A DNA stretch of 64,000 nucleotides from Metallyticus violacea. Its lineage: Eukaryota > Arthropoda > Insecta > Mantodea > Metallyticidae. Every line of letters starts with the position of its first letter. Position 1 is the first letter of the stretch. Shown here one piece after another: positions 48,660 through 59,505 of this stretch. The DNA lies in assembly GCA_030762175.1 (NCBI GenBank), contig CM060831.1, forward strand, positions 72,013,001 through 72,077,000. Direction: 5' to 3'. A program made the position numbers and the translations under genes. The notes below the pieces were generated by a model. That model was not told the DNA's origin. It was given only the letters and a program-made list of their open reading frames with translations, and ran no database searches.

Positions 48660-48955
48660 GGCATTACTAAAATAAACTAAGAAGGATAAATATAGAATTA
48701 ATATCAATTATAAAAACTTTGCAGATACTATAATGTGTTTCCCAAAATCTGCTATGGGACTTGGAAACACTTCGTTAGAATTGCACGAGAAAAATAAATC
48801 TGCAGATCTAACAATGAAAACAAACAAAATGAACTTAATGACAAATGCGAAAAAGTTTTCGATAAAGGAAAAACTTCAGAGCCGGAAGAGGAGCGCATTT
48901 ACTAAGTTGAAATTAATTCCTTCCGCAGCGGCTAAAGAGAGACAACTCGGTTAGA
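48660..48955 (+). pseudogene. RTE-like LINE reverse-transcriptase fragment
   Basis: One frame reads KDKYRININYKNFADTIM and then CFPKSAMGLGNTSLELHEK, NKSADLTMKTNKMNLMTNA. This is the RT active-site region: INxxxxxxLRFADDI followed by ELxxMLxELxxxSxxxGLxMNxxKTKxMTN in intact RTE-type elements. The second aspartate of the FADD box is replaced by T, so the polymerase site is dead. The match fades after about 48865 and the sequence ends in a stop at 48954, 47 bp before a mariner end. Confidence 0.7.
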
Positions 48956-49001
48956 TTTGAAAATCATTTGAAATCACTTACTATATGTATTTCAGTTAAG
49001 C

Positions 49002-50116
49002 TACGAGGGTAATACTAAAAGTAGAAAGCAACAATTTTTAAACCTTTTCACATTTATTTTTTAGATATACAAAGTACATCATCGTCATCTACAGACTTTT
49101 CTCTCATTTTTCAACATAGTCCCTATTTATTTGCACACATTTTTCCCATCGTTCTGCAACTTGAAAATACCCTTACGATAGAACTCCGTTTACAGCTGCA
49201 ATAACACACTGACGCACTGCTTTCCGAATATCCTCCACCATCTCGTAGTTTTGGCCTTGCATCTTTTCCTTAAAGGAACCGAAAAGATGGTATTCGGAGG
49301 GTGCCAAGTCGGGACTGTAGGGAGGATGTGGAAGAGTTTCCCACCCAAATGTTCTGATCTTCTCCATTGTGACACGGCCAGACGCGCATTATCTTGTTAC
49401 AGGATGATCTTCTTTCTAGGGCGCTTATCGCGTAATGCACGAAGGACTTTCAAAGTGTCTGGATATAGCGTTCAGCATTTATGGTTTGTCCAGGTTCAAG
49501 AAAATCAACCAGAATGCCACCCTGTGCATCTCAGGAGACGCTACCCATAACCTTCCCAGCATATCGCACTGTCTTCGCTTTCTTCTTTGATGGCGAATCC
49601 AAGTGGTGCCATTGGCGTTTTGTTTCAGGCTCGTAATGATGGAACGAGCTTTCATCGCCTGTCACAATGTTCCTCAAAAAATCATCACCTTCATTTTGAA
49701 ATCTCTGAAGATGATTTTGGTCGATGATTATTCTTCTGAAGTTTGTGGTCTTCGGAAAATAAACGTGGGATCCAACGGGCACATACTTTTCGATAACCTA
49801 AGCTTTTCATCATTTCTTGCACTGCACTATGTCCTACTGCAAGTTTTGCAGCGATTTCATCCAAAGTGATACGCCTATCTTCTCTAATCAGCTCATCAAT
49901 TCTTTCCTTATTGCGTTCCGTGGAGGCAGTTCGCGGGCGACCGCTACGAGGCTCATCTTGGATTGTTTTCCCATCTTTGAAATGTTTCACCCATCTCCTA
50001 ACACTGCAAGCACCCATGCAGACATTTCCATAGGCACATTTAAGTCTGAGGTGAATTTCAGCAGCAGATTTACTCTCTTTAATAAGGAATTTAATGACAA
50101 TACGCTGTCGAAACAA
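49002..50116 (-). pseudogene. Mariner transposase pseudogene, best-preserved copy
   Basis: The minus strand starts at 50116 with MFRQRIVIKFLIKESKSAAE, then RRWVKHFKDGKTIQDEPRSG (DNA-binding region and linker), ERIDELIREDRRITLDEIAA, LGYRKVCARWIPRLF; a frameshift; RNIVTGDESSFHHYEPETKR (first catalytic D), KKAKTVRYAGKVMGSVS and a stop (TGA) where W is expected; GQTINAERYIQTL, a frameshift, then the second-aspartate block with D retained after a further stop; TLPHPPYSPDLAPSEYHLFG (third D retained) and a C-terminus ending RDYVEK. TACGAGGGTAATACTAAAAG at 49002 is the 3' terminal repeat. The matching 5' repeat was not found beyond 50116, so that end is lost. All three D are present, but at least two stops and two frameshifts inactivate it. 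Confidence 0.9.
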
Positions 50117-50425
50117 TGATATCCGTCACTTTGGAAATACTGCTGTGGTGATAGAAGCTAACGACATCATAATATGCCAACATGGGTATAAAGTCTGTAG
50201 ATTACGATCCTACAGTCCTTTTTGTTACATTGTTGGAATCTTAATTTTAACAATGAATTGCTCAGGACTTTCAGGATGACTCTCGTATATGGCTGAGGTT
50301 GCTAGAAGCGACTCAAAGAAAAAATGTGAGAGCAAAGCAAAGCTACACATTATATAGCAAGACAAAATAAGGAATGAAGAAATAAACGTCAAGCCAAGCC
50401 AACACTCAACAGCGTACTAGCACAA
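50117..50425. other. Unannotated gap between mariner and LINE fragments
   Basis: No terminal repeat, gene or SINE was recognised. Confidence 0.4.
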
Positions 50426-50705
50426 GTGATTTGTGGGAGTATAATAGGAAGGACATACGTCACAACTTCACCATGGAAGATGGACATGTGCAATTACTTT
50501 TGGGACCCAAACACTGGAAAGAGGAAAAAGAGAAGATCTAAATGCCGCTGGACATTTCTTGAAGACAGCTACTGGTCATCGGTCAGGACGGTAGGAAGAG
50601 GATGGAGAAATTTGGAGACTGTCCCCCGTTGTTATACAAATCCATGCTCGGTACTACAAACAAACGCTAAGGCTCCTTTCATCAACTACGGAGTTTTAGA
50701 ATGAT
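50426..50705 (+). pseudogene. LINE ORF2 C-terminal fragment
   Basis: The frame reads NYFWDPNTGKRKKRRSKCRW, then SSVRTVGRGWRNLETV. It resembles the C-terminal tail of non-LTR retrotransposon ORF2 (WxPxxGKRxRGRPxxRWxxD...W...AxDRxxWRxL). The frame is open for 92 codons, but the start and end do not correspond to a protein boundary. I cannot place it in a specific clade. It may belong to the same original copy as the RT fragment at 48660-48955, now separated by the mariner. Confidence 0.5.
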
Positions 50706-51626
50706 TGGACCATCTCATAACTTTAATCAATATCAGGGATATCTCTCTCTAATAAGAAATGTTTGCTACAGCTCCACTATGTCTATTTGTTTTCACAAGT
50801 ATTTATAATTGAAAAAAGCACCTACAAGCAAAATAGGATATTAAAGATACTACAGAACTCACATGTGCTTCAAATATCCCGAAACCGATAATGGATATAA
50901 AAGTTTACGCTTGTAATTAAGGATTGATACAGACATTTAGGCCGAATCCGCGACTCAGATACAAAGAATTCTCTCGCTAGAGGCAAAACAGGGCTTGTTC
51001 ATCATCTATGCTGAAATGGTTTCTTTCCGTTCGTTTATGACACACGCCACACAACACTGCGATTTTCTGTGCATGCAAACACAGCATGAGGATTTCCTAC
51101 TACCCATATATGCGTGTTTTGATATTTTTCCTATCTACCTAGATGAAAATATGTTTCAACTGTAAACTAAGAAAAATAAAAATCATAAAAATATAACATG
51201 TGGCGTACTTGAACCAATAACACATGGTAGGCGTGTTGTTTCCCCGTTTTTACTGGCCTTTGACCCTTGGATATGTAGATTAATCGTTTGGGAAAGTATT
51301 CGTAATACTTTTAGTGATTGCGCCAGTAATCGCTTCTTTACATGTATTGTTTTGTTCAGGCAAATGCCGCCTCTTAACTCTTGATTGGAAAGGATTCCCG
51401 TCGCAGAAATACCGTCTAGCATTCTTTAAATTATGAATGTTCTAAAAGTTCTCTGTCTGACTGAGAGATGTCGCGAAGACGACAGAATTACTAACATAGT
51501 TGTTCAGTGTGATCTTTCGATGGCGTCCTGTAACGTTTCAGATGCGTAATTGTAGCCACTTGTTTGCGATGATCGTGTAAACAACCTAGTGTTAACCTTT
51601 CCTATAAAATGATAAAACTGAAATAC
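50706..51626. other. Unannotated stretch
   Basis: No gene or known repeat. A 79-codon minus-strand frame at 51183-51422 has no family match. Confidence 0.45.
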
Positions 51627-52622
51627 GAGGTATGATAAAGTGCTTGTATTCAAGAGTTTAACCCCAACAAAAAGACAAATTAAAGGATTTCGTTTTCGAT
51701 GGTTAAAAAGTGGGATGTTGAATTTAAGCGTGAAGATGATGAGCTCTCAGGGCGTCCCAAAACTACTAAGACCGACGAGATTGTTACAAAAATTCACAAT
51801 ACCGTACTCAATAATTGCCGAGATACGCGAGTTGGCTGACTTTGCAAAGACCTCGATAGATCGTGCCCGTTACATTTTACACAATTTTTTTGGTATGAGA
51901 AAATTTTCCGCACGATGGGTTCCGCATTTGTTAACAATGAACCAAAAACGCATTCACATGAACATTTTGCAAGAGCGTTTAAACTTGTAGTAGATGGAAC
52001 ATGAACTCATCACTACACGCCAGAGACGAAGAAATAGTCCAAACGAAGGATGACAACAGGCGAAAGTGCACCAAAGAAGGCAAAAACAATTCTATCTGCA
52101 AGAAAAGTCATGGCTACGGTTTCCTGGGATTCTCATCATTTTGGTACTGATAGACTACTTTCAGAAGGGCAGAATTATCACTGGAAAGTATTATGCTTCA
52201 CTACTGAACAAAATGAATGGTGCAATTCAGACTAAATGTCCACACTTTGCGAAAAAGAAAGTACTCTTTCATCACGCTTTTACACGCGTCTCGATTGGTG
52301 CTGCAAATTTGCATAACCTTCGCTTCTAAGTGCTTCCATACCCACCATATTTTGGCTCCCAGCGATTACATTTTGGTTCCCAAACCTGAAGAAATGTCTG
52401 GGTGGAGGAAGATTCTCATCAAATGATCAAGTTGAAGCCGAAACATATGCTTATTTTTTACAGTAGGACAAATCTTATTTTACTGAAGATATTAAAAAGT
52501 TGAAACGTTGTTGGATTAAATATATTGATTTACAAAGTAACTATATTGAAAAACAAAAAGAAAATTTGTCTTAAATCTTATTGTTTTCTTGGTCAAACCG
52601 AGAAATTTTAGAACGCTCCTCG
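51627..52622 (+). pseudogene. Mariner transposase pseudogene with both ends
   Basis: TACGAGGTATGATAAAGTGC at the left (from about 51625) and its counterpart at the right (TACGAGGAGCGTTCTAAAAT on the minus strand from about 52625) mark the element. In order, frames give ELADFAKTSIDRARYILHNF, GMRKFSARWVPHLLTMNQKR (linker), GESAPKKAKTILSARKVMAT and VSWDSH, GRIITGKYYASLLNKMNGAI, KKKVLFHHA (second-aspartate block; D and N lost), then a decayed PPY and SDYILVPKPEE. Several frameshifts. It shares its lineage with 46690-47520. Confidence 0.85.
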
Positions 52623-52910
52623 TACATGATTAATCATGCGACAGTCGAGTCACTGGTGCCGATGCGGAGAAGTGGAACATAGACAACCAAAGGTCGCTGG
52701 ATGAGTCCATTATATCACGGAGGTATTTTATATTTTTGAAGAGGCGTGTGAATGTGTATACAAGCCATTATCTAAATAATATACACTTTTGTGATTAGTT
52801 TGGGGTCTCTGGTGAATCACTCTGTATAAGTACATCGTAATGTAGTGGTGTGTTATAAAATTAATATTCCCAAACAGAACATCACAGTGGTCAACATCAT
52901 ACTGCGGATC

Positions 52911-53030
52911 AACATGGGTGACCGAGGTCGTTAAGGCAAGGACTCGTGAATAAAATCTATGCGGTTCGATTCCCATCAGTTTACAGCCTGTGATGCCTCC
53001 GCGGTGTAAAACGGCAGTAAACAGCACTCA
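52911..53030 (+). mobile_element. SINE family A, internally deleted
   Basis: The head is present with A box GACCGAGGTCGTTAAGGC and B box GGTTCGATTCCCATC, then the sequence jumps directly to the 3' block CAGCCTGTGATGCCTCCGCG and AAACAGCACTCATAATTTA. About 150 bp of the usual body is missing. Confidence 0.85.
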
Positions 53031-53710
53031 TAATTTAATATATAAAATAAACATCAAACTGGGGCATGTAGCGATAGCAGACTATCAACGATACGAGTAG
53101 AATACGTTGAAAATATCATCTTGCTAAGAGCGATTTGTGCTTTTCTATCATCAGTAGTGCGAGGACTTTAAAACACTAAAAATAGGAAACAGGTAACTTA
53201 AAAATGCATTGCGTTTTTAAAAAATAGCATTTAAAATATGCACTATAAGTTTTGGTATTAACTTTTAACCAATTAATGCATCATGCATAATGTTTGAAGA
53301 AAAATGTTTGCAGTTTCTGTATGTAGTGTTACCATTCACAATTTGGTGTTATAATAATTGCAATCGTCTTTGTCAGAAAAAAAGAGAAAGAGGCTTAAAG
53401 TTTATTGATAAAGAGTAAGAACTTATTTACATCATAACTTTTTTCTTTCGTGTTTTATTTATTTCCTATTGCTCTTGTTTTCTACTTCAAATCCTTGTGT
53501 GCTCTAGAAAGGACATTTAATTAACTATTTATATACTCTGTCTTTGAATAACTGAATACTTACAGCACTTATTTCTGAGTTTTAATACTGTTAATTTGTA
53601 ATATACAGACGTCTTCTGCAACCTGTGATGTGGCATATCCACTCTGTTCCTGTTACGTGTCTCTATGTGTTTATTTCACACCTTATATTACAATGTACAA
53701 ATTCTCTTTA

Positions 53711-54003
53711 TTTATTTTTTTGATTTTGTTTATTTATGGACGCTGTTTAACATCTCAGGTTATCAGAGTCCCATTCAAATCAGGGCGTGAAACGGCAGAC
53801 AAATTTTGCTCAGAGGCCTCTCTTTCAGGGTTGAGGTTCTTTTTCGTGCCGTAAATGTACGACACGGTTTTGGTTTACTTCCCTTCCGAAGGAAGCCATA
53901 CTTAGGATTTTCACGCCCGAAAAAACTCATCGTTCCTGGCCGGGATCGAACCCGCGATCTTGGGTTTGAAGGCAATTATGCTGACCACTAACCACCAGGA
54001 TGG
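53711..54003 (-). mobile_element. SINE family B, full length, with target-site duplication
   Basis: This is the reference copy for the family. Read on the minus strand from 54003 it begins CCATCCTGGTGGTTAGTGGT (A box), then ATCGCGGGTTCGATCCCGGC (B box) and CCAGGA, which pairs with TCCTGG to restore a tRNA-like acceptor stem. The body and the 3' end GTCCATAAATAAAC complete it. It is flanked by ACAAATTCTCTTTA (53697-53710) and ACAAATTCTGTTTA (54004-54017), a 14-bp duplication with one mismatch. Confidence 0.92.
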
Positions 54004-54017
54004 ACAAATTCTGTTTA

Positions 54018-56589
54018 ATATATACTAAAACATTATAACTTTATAAACTAACAATTGAGGAAATTTCTAAAGCTGCAAATAGTCGTTTAAAATGTTCAGT
54101 TTTTTTTTTTTTTGAGTTTGTTAGTATTCCGATAACTTTTTTGAATTTGTAGCATCTCTATTCTTGGACTGCTACCCATAACACTGAGTCATACTTAAAA
54201 TGCTTTGAAAGAATGGAAAGTAAGCTATAATCCTTAGGGGCAGGCTTTTTAGGTTTGCTAATAGAATACAGTGCATGATAGCTTAATATATATAAAATCT
54301 ATGTCAGAGTTCCAGGATAGATGCTTGTCAATTATCATGCCAAGAAGTTTCAAATTATCACAGATAATATTTATGTTTTTAAGCTGAAAATTATATTTGT
54401 GATTTGTTTGCATTCATAAAAAAACATTGCTTCTAAACCAAATGGTAATTATCACACATTATCTAAAGAGAGGGACGTATATTTGAAATACAAATAAACC
54501 ACACATCTTATGTGAAAAAAATATTCTGAAGTATAATTAGCAGTTAATTAATTACAATGTGCCTGTCAGAGTACCAATGCGTCATAATATTTGCACCATT
54601 ATTAATGTATTACTTATACAGAAATGTTATAGATTACGTTTTTAGGCTTTTCCATTGTCCAATGTTATCAAACTAAAATTGATACTGGCTACTTGACAAA
54701 ATAAGAAACACATGAACTCCACACGAAAACAGATTTCTAAAATTTAACACAGACTTTCTTTATAAAACTCAAGTTTTAATCACTGTTACTATAGATATTA
54801 TCTAGTGATTTTATAGTTTAGAAATAACACACATAAAAAGTTAGCGTATAAAAACTGTTTGTTGACTTGGTGTCAAGAGGATAAAAGGCAAATTAATAAT
54901 TTCCGAACATAAAATTTCCGCATAAAGCTTTAGTATACATAGCGCGCAACAGAAATTGCTTTTGACTGCGAACGCGTCTTAAATATTGACTGAAACAATA
55001 TCAGCAAAAGAGAAGAAAAAAATCTGTTTAATTTCGTGTTGGTCTGTTGTTAGCGTTTTATATTAGAACAGCAATATAGCACGTACTTGCAAAAACAATA
55101 TTTGGATATGTTGACAATAACAGGAAATTAAGTTTTCGAGTTGAGCGGTGGCGTTGAATGTCTGATTTTTCTCTTGAGAAGGAAAACTGTATATTCCGTT
55201 ACATTTCTATTGATGCCTGTACATAGATTTTTTTTCTGGTTTATTTCCTTTTTTGAGGCCAACCTGTTTGTAAAGAGTTTTCTAGAAAAAAGTCAAAGCC
55301 ACTATAGGGAAGCTTTATTCACTTCAAATCGCCTAGAATAAGGTTTGTTTAGTGTTTTTTTTTTCGGAGGAATTGTTTTAGGCGGGCAAGTTCAAGAAAT
55401 TATACATTTTAGATAATAGCTAAGTTGGGTCATACAAAATAAACAAAGATCCCTAAATAATTATCTAAGTTTCTCCGTCTGTTAAAACAAAACGTTTAAA
55501 AAAATCAGCACACTAAATAATGCCTTACTAAGTACTTTCACTCAATATTCACAATCAATATAAAATAAAAACCATTAAAATACAGGGTGTTAATAAACTA
55601 AGCCGAAATAATTCAGAGAGGGTAGAGATGACGTATATAAGCAAATTGAAACGTAGTTTTATGGTGTTAAATATTTTGGCATCAGGTGCTGATAAGCACG
55701 CGTTACAGTCAAGCCGAGTGAAAAATTGGTTTATTAAAACTGCCTTGCGAGCATAGAAACATCCATTTTCCGCAGCTCATTATCAGCGTTTTCAATATCT
55801 AGTGCCATAAAAATCCCTCAAATCTCGAACTAGTTATTTGACAGTGCGACACTGAACTGTTTTCTTGCAATATATAGCCAAAACCGACTAAATAAATGTA
55901 AATGTAAAACCTGATATTCAGCAGGCCGCAATTATTGTCATGTTATTAACTTTTTTTTTTAATATGAAGTGCTGTGGTACGCATACTAAATAAAGATGAA
56001 TGAGCTTAACTTAACGCTTTCAAAATTATTATTCTCTTTCTCAATAATGAATGTATTGCCAATAATGACTAACAAGCTTATTACTAAAACAATGCCTAAA
56101 ACTTAATTTACTTAGCACATACTCAGGACAAGATTATGATTAGTATGTACATAACAACTACAAGGATTGATATTTAAATGTATAAATTAAAACATTAACT
56201 TAAAACGCAGGCTAAAAGCTGTATTATTAGGAATTAGAAAAAAAAAGTGATGAACGACAGTCGAACTCCAAAACAAATGACTACCTCTTACTCGAAAGCT
56301 ATTATGTCATAACAATTGCCCCAGAGGAATACGTTCTGAAATTCGTTATTGTGTGTTATGCTTTGGAGGGCATCTTCAATAGCCAGTGGCTTACTGGCGC
56401 TTTAGAAACTTATAGCCATAGTTTAGAATATTAAACAGACAGGCCATGCCTTTTCTACCTCAAATTACCTCTCTAACTTATATGATAGAGAAGATACAGG
56501 AAAGCAAATGAAGAATTACAAATAATGTTGCAAAATAATTTAAAGAAATAATGCAGTAATAAATAGGATAAAATGGGTGGGCAAGTAAA
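54018..56589. other. Unannotated AT-rich stretch
   Basis: ACAGGGTGTTAATAAACTAA near 55585 looks like a DNA-transposon end, but no partner was found. No gene was recognised. Confidence 0.45.
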
Positions 56590-57345
56590 CATAAAAACAG
56601 GAGCGTTATGGTAAAGAAGGCGCACACCACCACTCAGATTTCCTCGCATTTTCTCTTTGATGGAAGCACGTAGTCTGTGCACTAGGCCAGCATAGTACTC
56701 CCCATTTACTGTGGTGTTCCTCTCCTTGAAGTCAATGAAGAGTATTCCTTCACACTTCTTAAAGATTGTGGCCATGATCTTGTTGGCTGACTGAGTGACC
56801 TTGGCCTTTAGAGGCGGTGCTTCGCCATTTTTACGCCACTCGATTCTCTTTTGGACAAGGGATCATAGTAGAGGATTACAGTTTCATTTCTGTAACAATG
56901 GTTTGCAGCACTTCTCTCTCGTTGCCCCGGCAGAGCTCTAGAAATGCCTGACAACAGATGACTCGTTGCTGCTTTTGGATGAGGAAAGAAGTCCAGGCAT
57001 CCAACTTGCACTAACCTTATTCATGTTTAAATGTTCATGAATAGTTCGAAGGACTGTTATTTTAGAAAGGTCCAACCTAGCTGCTATTTCTGTAACTTTG
57101 AACCGCCGGTCTTCCATAATTTCTCCTTCCACAAGAGCGATGTTTTCAGGAGCGAGCATCTCCAACGGCCGAACTGGACGCTCTTTGTCTTCAATGCTTT
57201 CTCGACCCATTCGAAAATTTTGACCCATTCTTTTACGGTAGAATATGAGGAGAATGCTTCCCCATATACACCGTGCAGTTGCTATTTAATTTCATTTGGA
57301 GTAAGTGTTTCTTTTGTGTTGAACTTAATTTGCTCTATACTCCAT
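56590..57345 (-). pseudogene. Mariner transposase pseudogene, third lineage, C-terminally truncated
   Basis: The minus strand starts at 57345 with MEYRA; after a frameshift IKFNTKETLTPNEIK and SSYSTVKEWVKIF follow; a second shift gives GRESIEDKERPVRPLEM (linker), EDRRFKVTEIAARLDLSKIT and NKVSASWMPGLLSS. A further frame has CYRNETVILYYDPLSKRESS (first-aspartate block; the D of GDET is changed to N) and then IMATIFKKCEGILFIDFKER with GVRLLYHNAPV (second-aspartate block; D changed to H). Nothing matching the third-aspartate block follows, so the copy is cut near 56590. The lineage is distinct from the copies at 49 and 51.6 kb, judged by the DPLSKRES and NTTVNGEYYA segments. Confidence 0.85.
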
Positions 57346-59124
57346 TTGGAACATGTCACAATCTTCTACACATAGCCTTCTTTAGGCAACTATATCTGAA
57401 CAGAAGTTACAGCTACAATCATTTACATAACAGATAAGGCTGGCACCAGTTAGGGTTTTGTGAAGGTGATTTTCCTTATCGGTGAGGACGGAAACTTATG
57501 GACTTATCCTCGTAGTTTATCGAATGTCTTTAAAGCTATACTTCTTTCATTCCCAATTGGATTTCTTTCCGTTTAATTTCGGGCATGTAATAGATAAACG
57601 CGGCGAAATATTTCATCAGGATATATCTACAATGGAATAGGCGCCAGGGTAAATTCTATCAGCATGATGGGTGACTACTGCTGGATCCTACAGCTATCAT
57701 CTGTATGCAACATAGGCGTACATAAGCGTAAAAGCGAAGATATACAATACTGTTAAAATTAATACTTACTATTAATATGAGTAACTATTCCTGATTTTAT
57801 AGAGTTATTTAATTCCAATTAATATAAATTGTGCCAAAATATAAAAACATTAAGGTTAATTTATCTTTGCATATGCTGAAGATAAGCATTAAATTTATCG
57901 ATTATATCCCCATAACTACTGCACTTTTCTGCTAACAGATTCTTAACTATAACCTAACCTAACCTAACCTAAAGCAAACTACAGCATGCTCATAATATGT
58001 ATACACAACACATCTGCGATGTGCGTTTGTTCGATCATATCAAACACTCCCTCGATATGCTGTCTTGGTTCCATTTGATTGACAGAAGAAATAAAAAATT
58101 TCTCAAATTAATTTTCAAAATTATCCGTCCATTTATTCAATCTTATTTCTTCCTTTGGGGATATGGTACGAGAATACTGTGTGTATGAAATGCCTATCAA
58201 CGGAGAAAACTTTGAGCCTGCAAGGAGTTGTGATACATGCATTGCTATTCCCTGCCGCAGCTTTGAGCACTTTTGTCTGCAAATATATTATTTCTAATTA
58301 CTTATTGTTCGTTCTCTATTGATTTTTCTCTAACAAAAGCGAGAGATTCAGACAAAAATTCATTAACGTGAATTGCTCAGTTCCGATACATCATTTAAGC
58401 AGTTTTCAGTTTTAATCGCAGCGGCACTCATTTCTAAGTTTCACACGCGGCAACTAAGTTTGTATCGGCGTTGTTAAGTCTGTCGTATGCAAAACACCAA
58501 TGGACGTGAAAGATTTTGGACATAGTAAAATACCTATTTATATCGCGTCGCGTGCTTATTTCACTATGAAATCCTCTCCCAGCTGTTGAGTACAAGCCAA
58601 CAAATCAGCACAATTTAATCTGAGAAATCGTTGTCATTGAAGTGGGCAACAACACCAAAGCGACCAATAAACAATCTACAAAACCATTTCAAAATTGGCA
58701 CCACAACGTGAGGCCACTTGACGTCGACAACTGATCGATTCAAAATTGGTGCCAAAGTGGGGCCACACACAAAATTCTCATAATTATTTGGCTCTAATTG
58801 TTGGGGCCGACCAAACCACTTCAATAATTCGATTTGGAATTTAATTGTGGAGGACTTTAAACCAGAGCAGAGATCTAACATTAAATTCACGTCAAGCTAG
58901 AAAAATCGGGAATGGATATCTTTTAAAAGATTCGACAGGCATATAACAATAAGCAGTGAGTTGGTGTTTTGAGTGGCACTTCCGCTTCCAAAGACAGACG
59001 ACAATAGGTCAGGGCAATCGTCCACGTGCACAACTCCCCCCCCCCCAAAAGTGTGCAAAGTTCGTGGAAGAACAATTCAGAACATTGCTTATATTGCAAA
59101 TGATCGTCTGAGGAGAAATATTCG
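57346..59124. other. Unannotated stretch with a telomere-like run
   Basis: Apart from the run at 57951-57972, no gene or known repeat was recognised. The segment 58675-58770 has two copies of CAAAATTGG(C/T)(A/G)CCA-containing sequence, giving a 91-codon minus frame of no recognisable family. Confidence 0.45.
57951..57972. repeat. (AACCT)4 AA, interstitial telomere-like repeat
   Basis: Four perfect units of AACCT, equal to TTAGG units on the minus strand, the telomere repeat of many insects. With only 22 bp it may be chance or a remnant of telomere-type repair. Confidence 0.8.
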
Positions 59125-59505
59125 GTGCAAAGACCAGAAATGCGGTGCGATGGAAATTGGATGCTCCATCATGACAATGAGCCCGCTCACAGAGCGTTAC
59201 TAACGAACGGGTTTCTGCATGATAGTCCTCCCTCATCCATCTACACACCTGATTTGAATTTCTTTCTCTTCCAGAAGATGAAGCAGAAGCCAATGGATCA
59301 CCTTTATGAATCCATGAATAAGTATTGAATAAAGTGTTTCTCAAGCTTCGAGAACAGGACAACCAGGGAACTGTTGCAAATCGTACAATGAACTAGAAGA
59401 TGTATTGTTACTCAAGGGGACAATTTAGACACCATTTAAATTAGGTATGTACTTTGATGGATATATCTCCAGTCTTGGAACTTTTTGATAGCATCTAGTA
59501 CAAAG
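59125..59505 (+). pseudogene. Mariner transposase C-terminal remnant with right end
   Basis: The frame reads RPEMRCDGNWMLHHDNEPAH and then RALLTNGFL, matching the second-aspartate block (LHHDNAPAH) with D retained. YTPDLNFFLFQKMKQK follows, matching the third-aspartate block (YSPDLAPxDFFLFPKMK) with D retained. After further shifts RCIVTQGDN resembles the family's C-terminus. GGAACTTTTTGATAGCATCT at about 59480 resembles a mariner end. The N-terminal two thirds are missing. The sequence before it (58973-59110) is not recognised. Confidence 0.75.

Noticed and set aside
55585..55660. Possible DNA transposon end (ACAGGGTGTTAATAAACTAA)
   Set aside because: No partner end or transposase was found within several kilobases.
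59009..59362. 117-codon minus-strand frame
   Set aside because: Opposite a plus-strand mariner remnant with clear catalytic motifs; the minus frame has none.
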